The notes under the pieces were generated by a model. The model had not been told where the DNA came from and did no database searches. It was given only the letters and a program-made list of their open reading frames with translations. The position numbers were made by a program, and so were the translations under genes. Below, piece by piece: positions 1 to 5,874 of a stretch of 7,202 bases of DNA (the first letter of the stretch is position 1; each line of letters begins with the position of its first letter). Source of the stretch: a bacterium (GTDB lineage: Bacteria > Ratteibacteria > UBA8468 > B48-G9 > JAFGKM01); the NCBI GenBank assembly GCA_029548585.1, contig JAKPNC010000212.1, forward strand, positions 1 through 7,202, read 5' to 3'.

Positions 1-40
1 TTGCAGAAATCTTCCCCGCAAATTCAGAAACGGAGGGAAA

Positions 41-1156
41 ATGAAAAAATTAAGATATGTAATGGCTTATTTTTTCCTTTTCAGTGTTTTATGGTTGTAT
101 GCCGATACGGTATCCCATTATCACACTGTGAAAAAGGGTGAGACCCTCTCGTCCATATCAAGGAAATATAATGTCCCGGTATCCAGGATAAAGAATCTTA
201 ACAACATGAAATCGTCCGTGATACAACCCAGGCAGAAGCTTGTCATAAGAAAAGCTTCCAAGTCTTCGACCGCGTCGAAGAAGAAATCCCGTGAGAGCGT
301 AAATGAAGAATCAACGGTTTCCGGACAGACATCCACGGTTTATCACAAGGTGCGCAAGGGAGATAACCTGACAAAGATAAGCAGGAAGTATAACGTTCCG
401 GTAGCCCGTATAAAAAAGCTTAACAAAATGAAAAGCGACAGGCTGGCCGTGGGGAAAAACCTGAAGATTGCCGTGGCAAGGAAAGAGGCTCCGAAACAGC
501 TTCCGGCTGTCAGGAACCCGGAACCCATAATAAGCGTTTCGGAAAAGACATATTACACTGTTAAAAAGGGAGAAACCCTCAAGGATATCGCGGACCGCTT
601 CGGCCTCTCGATAGAATCCATTAAGAAGAATAACCTTCTCGATGACAGGGACCTTAAGGAAGGACAGGTCCTCGTAATACAGAACGAGATGCCGGAAGAC
701 GGAGATGAGTTCTCAATGTCTGAACCCGTGAAGGAGCTGACCCTCAGGGAGAAGATAGTAAGGGACGCGTATGATTTCATAGGGACCCCTTACAGGCTCG
801 GAGGCAACGGTAAAAACGGGATAGACTGCTCTTCCCTTACAAGGGTAGTATATTATAACGCCGGCCTTAAAATTCCGGGCACGTCGAATCTCCAGTATAA
901 GAAAGGAGTCCCCGTGAGCGTTGATGACGCGGAAGCGGGAGACCTTGTTTTCTTCAGGAGGGGAGGGTACATATACCACGTAGGCATATATATAGGTGAC
1001 AACCTTTTCATCCATGCCAGTACTTCCCAGCGAAAGGTAGCCATTGCCTCCCTTGAAAATACTTATTTCAAGAGACATTTTGCCGATATAAGAAGGTTCA
1101 TTGCCACTGACTGGGATACCCTGGCAAAGGGAAATGAGTATGCTGTCGAGAAATAG
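41..1156 (+). CDS. Secreted peptidoglycan hydrolase: 3x LysM + NlpC/P60 endopeptidase
   Basis: Predicted to bind peptidoglycan through LysM repeats and cut peptide stems with an NlpC/P60 cysteine-peptidase domain, outside the inner membrane. Residues 1-21 form a signal peptide: MKK, a hydrophobic core, and a likely cut after LYA. LysM units lie at about 27-69, 100-143 and 170-213, each with a (V)(K/R)KG(E/D)xL start and separated by Lys/Ser- or Pro-rich linkers. The NlpC/P60 domain spans about 236-355: GTPYRLGG, then the catalytic Cys263 in DCSSL, AGDLVFF, His313 in YHVGIYIG, and a probable third catalytic residue, His325, in FIHAS. All expected motifs are intact. The ATG follows a strong GGAGGG at 32-37. 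The 371 residues suit a DL-endopeptidase of this architecture. The 3' end overlaps the next gene by 17 bases. The exact bond cut cannot be read from sequence; the family usually cuts D-Glu to diamino acid. Confidence 0.95.
   Translation: MKKLRYVMAYFFLFSVLWLYADTVSHYHTVKKGETLSSISRKYNVPVSRIKNLNNMKSSVIQPRQKLVIRKASKSSTASKKKSRESVNEESTVSGQTSTVYHKVRKGDNLTKISRKYNVPVARIKKLNKMKSDRLAVGKNLKIAVARKEAPKQLPAVRNPEPIISVSEKTYYTVKKGETLKDIADRFGLSIESIKKNNLLDDRDLKEGQVLVIQNEMPEDGDEFSMSEPVKELTLREKIVRDAYDFIGTPYRLGGNGKNGIDCSSLTRVVYYNAGLKIPGTSNLQYKKGVPVSVDDAEAGDLVFFRRGGYIYHVGIYIGDNLFIHASTSQRKVAIASLENTYFKRHFADIRRFIATDWDTLAKGNEYAVEK
119..679 (+). repeat. Three LysM repeats inside the hydrolase gene
   Basis: Three LysM-coding units lie at about 119-247, 338-469 and 548-679. 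Units 1 and 2 share the protein core ISRKYNVPV followed by RIK, LN and MKS, but their codons differ at many synonymous positions. Unit 3 is clearly more divergent (IADRFGLSIESIKKNN). This is domain repetition at the protein level rather than a recent DNA duplication. LysM binds the N-acetylglucosamine-containing glycan of peptidoglycan. Confidence 0.85.
1126..1132 (+). promoter_or_regulatory. Ribosome binding site deciding the mutarotase-like start
   Basis: AAAGGGA lies inside the 3' end of the hydrolase gene. Its distance of seven bases to ATG 1140 is near optimal, while ATG 1134 would have only one base between. It supports a start within the preceding gene. Confidence 0.5.
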
Positions 1157-2153
1157 CGGATGCAGATGGATGGAGTTTTCCTGGAACGGCCTGAAAACCG
1201 TGGTGATGGAAAACGATGTTATAAGGATTGAGATCCTTGCGGACAAGGGGACTGATATAGTCGAGTTTCTATACAAGCCGCGGGACCTGGATTTCATGTG
1301 GAGAAGCCCTGTTCCCATGTACAACCGTACCCCATTCATTGAGACGGTGGCAGGGAAATCAGGAAATTTTCTCGACTATTATCCGGGCGGATGGCAGGAG
1401 ATATTTCCCAACGGCGGCAGTTGCTGCGAGTATAAGAATGCCATGCTGGGGGTTCACGGAGAGGTTGCCCTCATTCCCTGGAATTTCAAGGTTCTTGAAG
1501 ACACGCAGGAGAAGGTTTCCATCATCTTTTCTGTCAGGACTTACAGGACCCCCTTCATCCTCGAGAAGACCATTACCCTTGAAAAGGGGTCTCCCCGGGT
1601 CGACATCGAAGAAAAGGTCACAAATACGGCCGAAGAGGAGATGGATTTCATGTGGGGCCACCATCCGGCATTTGGCAAGCCTTTCATATCCCCGGCCGCC
1701 ATTATCAGGGTAAAGGGAGCAACCATGCGGGTTGTTCCCGGAGACAGCAAGTCCTTTTCGGAGCTCAAGCAGGGAACAACCCGTTGGCCCATGGCCGAGG
1801 GTAAAAGCGGCAAACCGGTTGATATGAGCGTTTGCCCCTCTGAGAACGACAGGGTCTCTGACATGATCTTTCTCTCCGACCTTCAGGAGGGAAGGTACGA
1901 TATATACAACGAGGAACTTAAAACCGGGTTTTTCATGGAATTTCCGCTTTCGGTTTTCAGGTACCTTTGGTTCTGGAGGGTTGCAAAAGGCAGTTTTAAT
2001 TATCCATGGTACGGCAGGACTTACAATATTGCGCTTGAGCCTTTTTCCAGCCTGCCTCTCCTTTCGGAGGCTGTCAAGAGAAACGACCAGTTGAAACTCG
2101 ATGCGGGTAAAAGCATCGGTGTCACCCTGAAAGCAGGCGTTACTGAAGGTTGA
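1140..2153 (+). CDS. Aldose 1-epimerase (galactose mutarotase)-like protein
   Basis: This 337-residue cytosolic protein (no signal peptide or membrane segment) has the marks of the galactose mutarotase-like beta-sandwich, which interconverts alpha and beta anomers of sugars or acts on related sugars. Near the N-terminus are GLKTVVMEND and ADKGTDIVEFLYKPRD. His106 in LGVHGEVALIPW and His174/175 in WGHHPAFG match the substrate-binding and acid histidines of the fold, and Glu300 in IALEPFSS matches the general base. Substrate is unknown; the match is to the broader aldose-epimerase/DUF4432-like group. Start choice: ATG 1140 has AAAGGGA seven bases upstream. ATG 1134 is too close to that site, and TTG 1101 would give a 56-base overlap. 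The GCR near the N-terminus favours 1134 or 1140 over ATG 1170. It overlaps the hydrolase gene by 17 bases, so the two are probably co-transcribed and translationally coupled. A role in recycling wall sugars is only a guess. Confidence 0.85.
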   Translation: MLSRNSGCRWMEFSWNGLKTVVMENDVIRIEILADKGTDIVEFLYKPRDLDFMWRSPVPMYNRTPFIETVAGKSGNFLDYYPGGWQEIFPNGGSCCEYKNAMLGVHGEVALIPWNFKVLEDTQEKVSIIFSVRTYRTPFILEKTITLEKGSPRVDIEEKVTNTAEEEMDFMWGHHPAFGKPFISPAAIIRVKGATMRVVPGDSKSFSELKQGTTRWPMAEGKSGKPVDMSVCPSENDRVSDMIFLSDLQEGRYDIYNEELKTGFFMEFPLSVFRYLWFWRVAKGSFNYPWYGRTYNIALEPFSSLPLLSEAVKRNDQLKLDAGKSIGVTLKAGVTEG

Positions 2154-2154
2154 T

Positions 2155-2182
2155 CCCGCCCCGGCGGGGGATACCGCTTTTT
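2155..2182 (+). terminator. GC-rich hairpin followed by T5: possible weak terminator
   Basis: Directly after the mutarotase-like stop, CCCGCC (2155-2160) and GGCGGG (2163-2168) are perfect inverted repeats. Because a two-base loop is not possible, the realistic stem is five GC pairs with a CCCG loop. Flanking AT..TCC/GGA..AT bases allow an alternative longer bulged stem. A run of five T follows at 2178-2182, but nine bases after the stem, too far for a classic intrinsic terminator. It may be an attenuating terminator, an mRNA-end stabiliser or an unremarkable hairpin. Confidence 0.35.
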
Positions 2183-2243
2183 CCCGGCCCGGCTGCTATG
2201 GATGTATTCCACTTCGAGGTTATCCAACTCCTTATCAAGAAAC

Positions 2244-2250
2244 AGGTGGG
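2244..2250 (+). promoter_or_regulatory. Ribosome binding site deciding the gatB start
   Basis: AGGTGGG, a near-consensus Shine-Dalgarno sequence, ends four bases before ATG 2255. It is too close to ATG 2252 and downstream of the alternative in-frame starts TTG 2150 and ATG 2198, neither of which has such a site. GatB proteins normally begin just before the YExVIGLEVH motif, which agrees. Confidence 0.6.
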
Positions 2251-2254
2251 AATG

Positions 2255-3682
2255 ATGGAAAATTATGAACTTGTTATAGGGCTTGAAGTCCACGTTGAGC
2301 TTTCCACGGAATCGAAGCTTTTCTGCGGCTGTTCCACCAGGTTTGGCGCGGAACCCAATACCCAGGTGTGCCCTGTTTGCTCCGGCATGCCCGGCACTCT
2401 TCCCGTCCTTAACAAAAAAGCCGTGGAATCCGCAGTTAAAGCGGCGTCAGCCCTGGGGTGCGGGGTTGAAGAGGTCTCCATATTTGCACGGAAGAATTAT
2501 TTCTACCCCGATCTTCCGAAGAATTACCAGATTTCCCAGTATGAGCGTCCCATCGCATCCGACGGATTCCTCATGCTTGACGGCAGAAAGATAAGGATAA
2601 AAAGGGTACACATGGAGGAGGATGCGGGAAAGCTTATCCATTCGGCCGGGGAATCGGGGCCTTCCTATGTTGACCTTAACAGGAGCGGGATCCCCCTGAT
2701 CGAGATAGTGACCGAACCTGACCTTAAAAGTTCATCCGAAGCGGAGACCTTCCTTAACAATCTCAAGAGGATACTCGAGTACCTTGAAATAAGCGACTGC
2801 AACATGGAAGAAGGTTCCCTCAGGTGCGATGCGAACATATCCGTAAGGCCAAGGGGAGAAAGCAGGCTCGGAGTGAAAACCGAAATAAAGAACATGAACT
2901 CCTTCAAGGCTGTAAGAAAGGCCATTGATTACGAGGCGGCAAGACAGGTTTCTATCCTTTCAAAAAACGGCAGGATATCGCAGGAGACCCGGCTTTGGAA
3001 TGAATCAATCCAGGTTACCGAAGGGATGAGAAGCAAGGAAGAGGCCCACGATTACAGGTACTTCCCCGATCCCGATCTCATGCCGGTTTACGTGACCGGC
3101 CAGATGTGCCGGGAGATAACTGAAAGCATAGGTGAGCTTCCCCTTGAAAGAAAGGAAAGGTTTGTCCGGGAATACGGCCTTTCTGAATACGATGCTTCAT
3201 CCCTGACATCCCGAAAGAAGGTCGCCGATTATTATGAGAAGGTCGTTTCAGGCAAGATAAACCCAAAGGCGGCGGCAAACTGGATCATGGGGGATCTGAT
3301 GGCCCTTTTGAAAGAGCATAAGACGGAGATAGATTCATCCCCTGTTCTTCCAGGGTATATGGCGGAACTTCTTTCTTTCACGGAAGATGGCAGGATAACG
3401 GGAACGACAGCCAAGGATGTACTCTCCGAATGTTTCGCAACAGGCATATGTCCCGGTGATATAGTAAGGGAAAAGAACCTGTTGCAGATAAACGACCAGG
3501 ATCTTATAACCGGAACTATAAGGGAAGTCCTGGAAAACAACGGCAAGGCTGTCGCCGACTACAGGAACGGAAGGGAACAGGCTGTCGGGTTCCTTGTCGG
3601 GCAGATCATGAGAAAGACGGGAGGAAAAGCAAACCCGGCCATTGTCAGGGATACTCTTCTCAAGGCTTTAAAAGAGATGTAG
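2255..3682 (+). CDS. gatB: Aspartyl/glutamyl-tRNA(Asn/Gln) amidotransferase subunit B
   Basis: GatB is the kinase and tRNA-binding subunit of GatCAB, which phosphorylates and then amidates misacylated Glu-tRNA(Gln) and/or Asp-tRNA(Asn) in the cytosol, using ammonia channelled from GatA. The 475 residues match the family length. Signatures in order: VIGLEVH (residues 7-13, metal-site Glu/His), KLFCGC and CPVC (Cys24, 26, 39, 42, a zinc-type cysteine set), the FARKNYFYPDLPKNYQISQYE family motif (about 77-97), EEDAGK (121-126), YVDLNRSGIPLIEIVTEPD (138-156), GSLRCDANISVRP, KTEIKNMNSFKAV, and AHDYRYFPDPDL. The tail from about 325 is the helical GatB/YqeY tRNA-binding domain, ending in a typical GKANPAIVRDTLLKAL. 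No gatA or gatC is in the window, so the subunits are not encoded contiguously with gatB on either side. The ATG at 2252 would add one Met. The gene sits 101 bases after the mutarotase-like gene and 55 before ctp. Confidence 0.98.
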   Translation: MENYELVIGLEVHVELSTESKLFCGCSTRFGAEPNTQVCPVCSGMPGTLPVLNKKAVESAVKAASALGCGVEEVSIFARKNYFYPDLPKNYQISQYERPIASDGFLMLDGRKIRIKRVHMEEDAGKLIHSAGESGPSYVDLNRSGIPLIEIVTEPDLKSSSEAETFLNNLKRILEYLEISDCNMEEGSLRCDANISVRPRGESRLGVKTEIKNMNSFKAVRKAIDYEAARQVSILSKNGRISQETRLWNESIQVTEGMRSKEEAHDYRYFPDPDLMPVYVTGQMCREITESIGELPLERKERFVREYGLSEYDASSLTSRKKVADYYEKVVSGKINPKAAANWIMGDLMALLKEHKTEIDSSPVLPGYMAELLSFTEDGRITGTTAKDVLSECFATGICPGDIVREKNLLQINDQDLITGTIREVLENNGKAVADYRNGREQAVGFLVGQIMRKTGGKANPAIVRDTLLKALKEM

Positions 3683-3695
3683 TTTATGGTACAAT
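3667..3695 (+). promoter_or_regulatory. Candidate sigma70-type promoter for the ctp-yibQ-tsaD genes
   Basis: A -35-like TTTAAA (3667-3672, four of six consensus bases) lies 17 bases before a -10-like TACAAT (3690-3695, five of six). The -10 is preceded by TGG (3687-3689), giving an extended -10. The -35 falls within the last codons of gatB. A start near 3702 would give a leader of about 36 bases before the ctp ATG. It is read by eye and untested, but the spacing and the extended -10 make it the best promoter candidate I see. Confidence 0.5.
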
Positions 3696-3737
3696 AAGCA
3701 GGAAGGATTAAAAGTAAAACAAAGGGGTAAGCCGAAG

Positions 3738-4973
3738 ATGAAAAAGACGATGCTCTTTATTGCGGGGATTTTGGCACTTTCCATTATTACTGGAAGCGAT
3801 GTCCAAGTTTCACAGGCAAGGCTCAAGGAAGAGGAGGTATACAGGAATATTGAGCTTTTCATTGATGCCATGGAAGTCGTTCGCAAGCAGTACGTTAATA
3901 GCGTTGAAGACAAGAAGCTGATATACGGAGCCTTGAAAGGAATGCTTGTTTCCCTGGATCCCTACAGCGCTTTTCTTGAGCCTGCCATGAAGGAAGAGCT
4001 TCAGATGGAGACAAAAGGAGAGTTCCAGGGGGTGGGAATGGAAATAACCCTCAAGGACGGGATAATAACTGTGGTAAGCCCCATAGAGGATACCCCCGCT
4101 TGGAACGCGGGAATAAAGTCTGGAGACCGGATAATAGAGATAAACGGCGAATCTACGAAAGGTTTTACAACTTTTGAGGCCGCCCAGAAGTTGAGGGGCA
4201 AAAAGGGAACCGAGGTTGCCGTAAGCATCATGAGGGCAGGCCTGAGCGAGTTCAAGAAATTTACCCTTGTCAGGGACGTGATAAAAATGAAGTCTGTCAG
4301 GGACAAGGTGCTGGATGACGGCCTGGGATACGTAAGGGTAAGGGATTTCCAGGAAAACACCGCCGCTGACCTGTCAGAGGTTCTGGAAAACATGAATAGC
4401 GAGAACATCAGGGGCCTGATCCTTGATCTGAGGAATAACCCGGGAGGACTGCTTTCCTCTTCGATAAACATAAGCGACATGTTCCTTCCGAGGGGAAAGC
4501 TGATAGTTTATACACAGGGCAGGGAGGAAGGCGACAGGAACACATTCTACAGCAGGAAAAAGGAGCTATGGGAAAAGCCTGTTGTCATACTGATAAACCA
4601 CGGCAGTGCGAGCGCTTCTGAGATCGTAACAGGAGCACTGAAAGACAATCTTTCAACCGTTACCACAGTGGGTCTGAAGACCTTCGGCAAGGGTTCCGTA
4701 CAGAATCTTGTCTCATTGAAAGACGGGTCGGCCCTCAAGCTTACCATCGCCCACTATTACACTCCTTCCGGAGTTTGCATAGAGGGAAAAGGAATAGAGC
4801 CCGATGTTACCGTTGAGCTCCCGGGAACGGATAATGAAGAAGGCGAGGGTGAGAAATCCGTTCCGGATGAGAAGAATTCCAAGCCCATCGTTCCGGGCGA
4901 AGAGGGAGATGTACAGTTTGAGAAGGCAATAGAGGTCCTGAAGGATTTGATAGCGAAAAATGGCCCAAAATAA
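3738..4973 (+). CDS. C-terminal processing peptidase, S41 family (CtpA/Prc-like)
   Basis: An exported serine protease of the CtpA/CtpB/Prc family, which recognises and degrades proteins from their C-termini; known bacterial members process or remove envelope proteins, including peptidoglycan hydrolases. Residues 1-19 are a signal peptide or N-terminal anchor (MKK plus hydrophobic stretch). A helical N-terminal region with the family motif LKGMLVSLDPYSAFL (67-81) is followed by a PDZ domain at about 92-178 (GEFQGVGMEI, AGIKSGDRIIEING). The S41 core includes LGYVRVRDF, GLILDLRNNPGG and GSASASEIV. By alignment with Prc and CtpB the nucleophile is Ser292, the middle Ser of SASAS, with Lys318 in TFGKGSVQ as base and Gln322 nearby; all are present. 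There is one extra residue between Ser and Lys compared with Prc. The C-terminus is acidic and low-complexity (about 361-393), then helical. The 411 residues are typical. AAAGGGG at 3721-3727 is a somewhat distant ribosome site. It overlaps the next gene by 14 bases. Confidence 0.96.
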   Translation: MKKTMLFIAGILALSIITGSDVQVSQARLKEEEVYRNIELFIDAMEVVRKQYVNSVEDKKLIYGALKGMLVSLDPYSAFLEPAMKEELQMETKGEFQGVGMEITLKDGIITVVSPIEDTPAWNAGIKSGDRIIEINGESTKGFTTFEAAQKLRGKKGTEVAVSIMRAGLSEFKKFTLVRDVIKMKSVRDKVLDDGLGYVRVRDFQENTAADLSEVLENMNSENIRGLILDLRNNPGGLLSSSINISDMFLPRGKLIVYTQGREEGDRNTFYSRKKELWEKPVVILINHGSASASEIVTGALKDNLSTVTTVGLKTFGKGSVQNLVSLKDGSALKLTIAHYYTPSGVCIEGKGIEPDVTVELPGTDNEEGEGEKSVPDEKNSKPIVPGEEGDVQFEKAIEVLKDLIAKNGPK

Positions 4974-5874
4974 GAAGAAGGAAGATAACTGGTTTCTTCC
5001 CCTGATACTCCTGATCCTGCTGGCGATACTGATTGTGCTGCTCTTTATAATAAGAGAGTTCAAACAGAAGCCTTATGTGCCTGCCTCAGAAAGCAAAAAG
5101 ACCGATATTTCCATTCCTCTTCCCTCTGAAGAGAAGCGGCAGGAGAAAAAATTCGCTGAAAAAAAGGAAGCGAAAAAACAACAGGAAAGAAAGATATTTC
5201 CTTTGAGGGGAAAGCCGAAGGTAGCCCTTATAATTGACGATGTGGGATGGAACAGGGAGATAATAAGGGAGATAGAAAAAATAAACCAGCCTTTTACTCT
5301 GGCTATCCTGCCAAAAGCCCAGCACAGCAGGGAGATAGTCGAGTCCCTCAAGGGAAATGATACTTTTGACCTGCTTCTCCACCTTCCGTTAGAGCCGGCG
5401 CCTCCCGCCCAGTCTTTTGACAAGGGACTTCTTACAACTGGCATGAAAGAGGAAGAACTTTTGAAAGACCTGAAGGATGACCTGGATTATTACAGACCGT
5501 ACATAAAGGGCATCAACAACCACATGGGATCTCTCTTCACGACCGACAGGGAGAAAATGAAGATCGTCCTCGGGGAGATGAAAGACAGGGGACTCTTCTT
5601 CGTTGACAGCATGACATCAAGGAAAAGCTGCGGGTACCTCATGGCAAAAGATATGGGAATCAGGACGGGCAAGAGGGACGTTTTCATTGACAACGAATCC
5701 GATCACAAATATATAGAAAAACAGATATGGCAGCTTGTCGATGCCGCCAGGGAAAACGGAAGCGCGATAGGAATAGGCCATGCAAGGAAAGACACTGTGG
5801 CCGTTTTGAAGCGTATCATGCCTTCACTGTCAAAGGAAGTTGACATTGTCCCCGTCTCTTCCCTGTTGGAATGA
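4960..5874 (+). CDS. Divergent polysaccharide deacetylase family protein (YibQ/DUF610-like)
   Basis: A 304-residue protein with a cytoplasmic MAQNKKKEDN, one membrane helix (about 11-31), a Lys/Glu/Gln-rich linker (about 45-78) and a periplasmic NodB-like barrel of the divergent polysaccharide deacetylase family. Motifs: VALIIDDVGWN (88-98, Asp93/94), FTLAILP (112-118), LLLHLPLEP (138-146, His141), KGINNHMGSLFT (183-194, His188), GLFFVDSMTS (211-220), KRDVFIDNE (238-246) and IGIGHARKDT (270-279, His274). These match the metal and catalytic positions of the family, but no substrate has been firmly established for it. In Gammaproteobacteria, yibQ neighbours envC and ctp genes, and here it overlaps ctp by 14 bases, supporting a wall-related role. 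No envC is visible. The only nearby Shine-Dalgarno, AAGGA at 4941-4945, is 14 bases away, so translation probably depends on coupling to ctp. Four bases overlap with tsaD. Confidence 0.92.
   Translation: MAQNKKKEDNWFLPLILLILLAILIVLLFIIREFKQKPYVPASESKKTDISIPLPSEEKRQEKKFAEKKEAKKQQERKIFPLRGKPKVALIIDDVGWNREIIREIEKINQPFTLAILPKAQHSREIVESLKGNDTFDLLLHLPLEPAPPAQSFDKGLLTTGMKEEELLKDLKDDLDYYRPYIKGINNHMGSLFTTDREKMKIVLGEMKDRGLFFVDSMTSRKSCGYLMAKDMGIRTGKRDVFIDNESDHKYIEKQIWQLVDAARENGSAIGIGHARKDTVAVLKRIMPSLSKEVDIVPVSSLLE

Noticed and set aside
1..40. Possible promoter or upstream gene end before the hydrolase
   Set aside because: Only 40 bases are available; beyond the ribosome site no -10/-35 pair or recognisable coding end is visible.
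713..1339. 208-codon open frame on the - strand
   Set aside because: It lies opposite the NlpC/P60 catalytic domain and the start of the mutarotase-like gene, has no recognisable domain, and reads as the antisense shadow of conserved coding sequence.
1339..1713. 124-codon + strand frame within the mutarotase-like gene
   Set aside because: Arg/Pro/Ser-rich, out of frame with a well-supported gene, and without any motif.
2207..2243. Possible promoter just before gatB
   Set aside because: AT-rich hexamers are present, but no pair has both reasonable consensus match and spacing.
2150..2254. 34-residue N-terminal extension of GatB from TTG 2150
   Set aside because: It has no ribosome site, encodes Pro-rich sequence over the hairpin, and the family starts just before YELVIGLEVH.
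4001..4480. 159-codon open frame on the - strand
   Set aside because: It is opposite the PDZ and S41 core of the protease; Ser/Leu/Phe-rich composition is typical of an antisense shadow.
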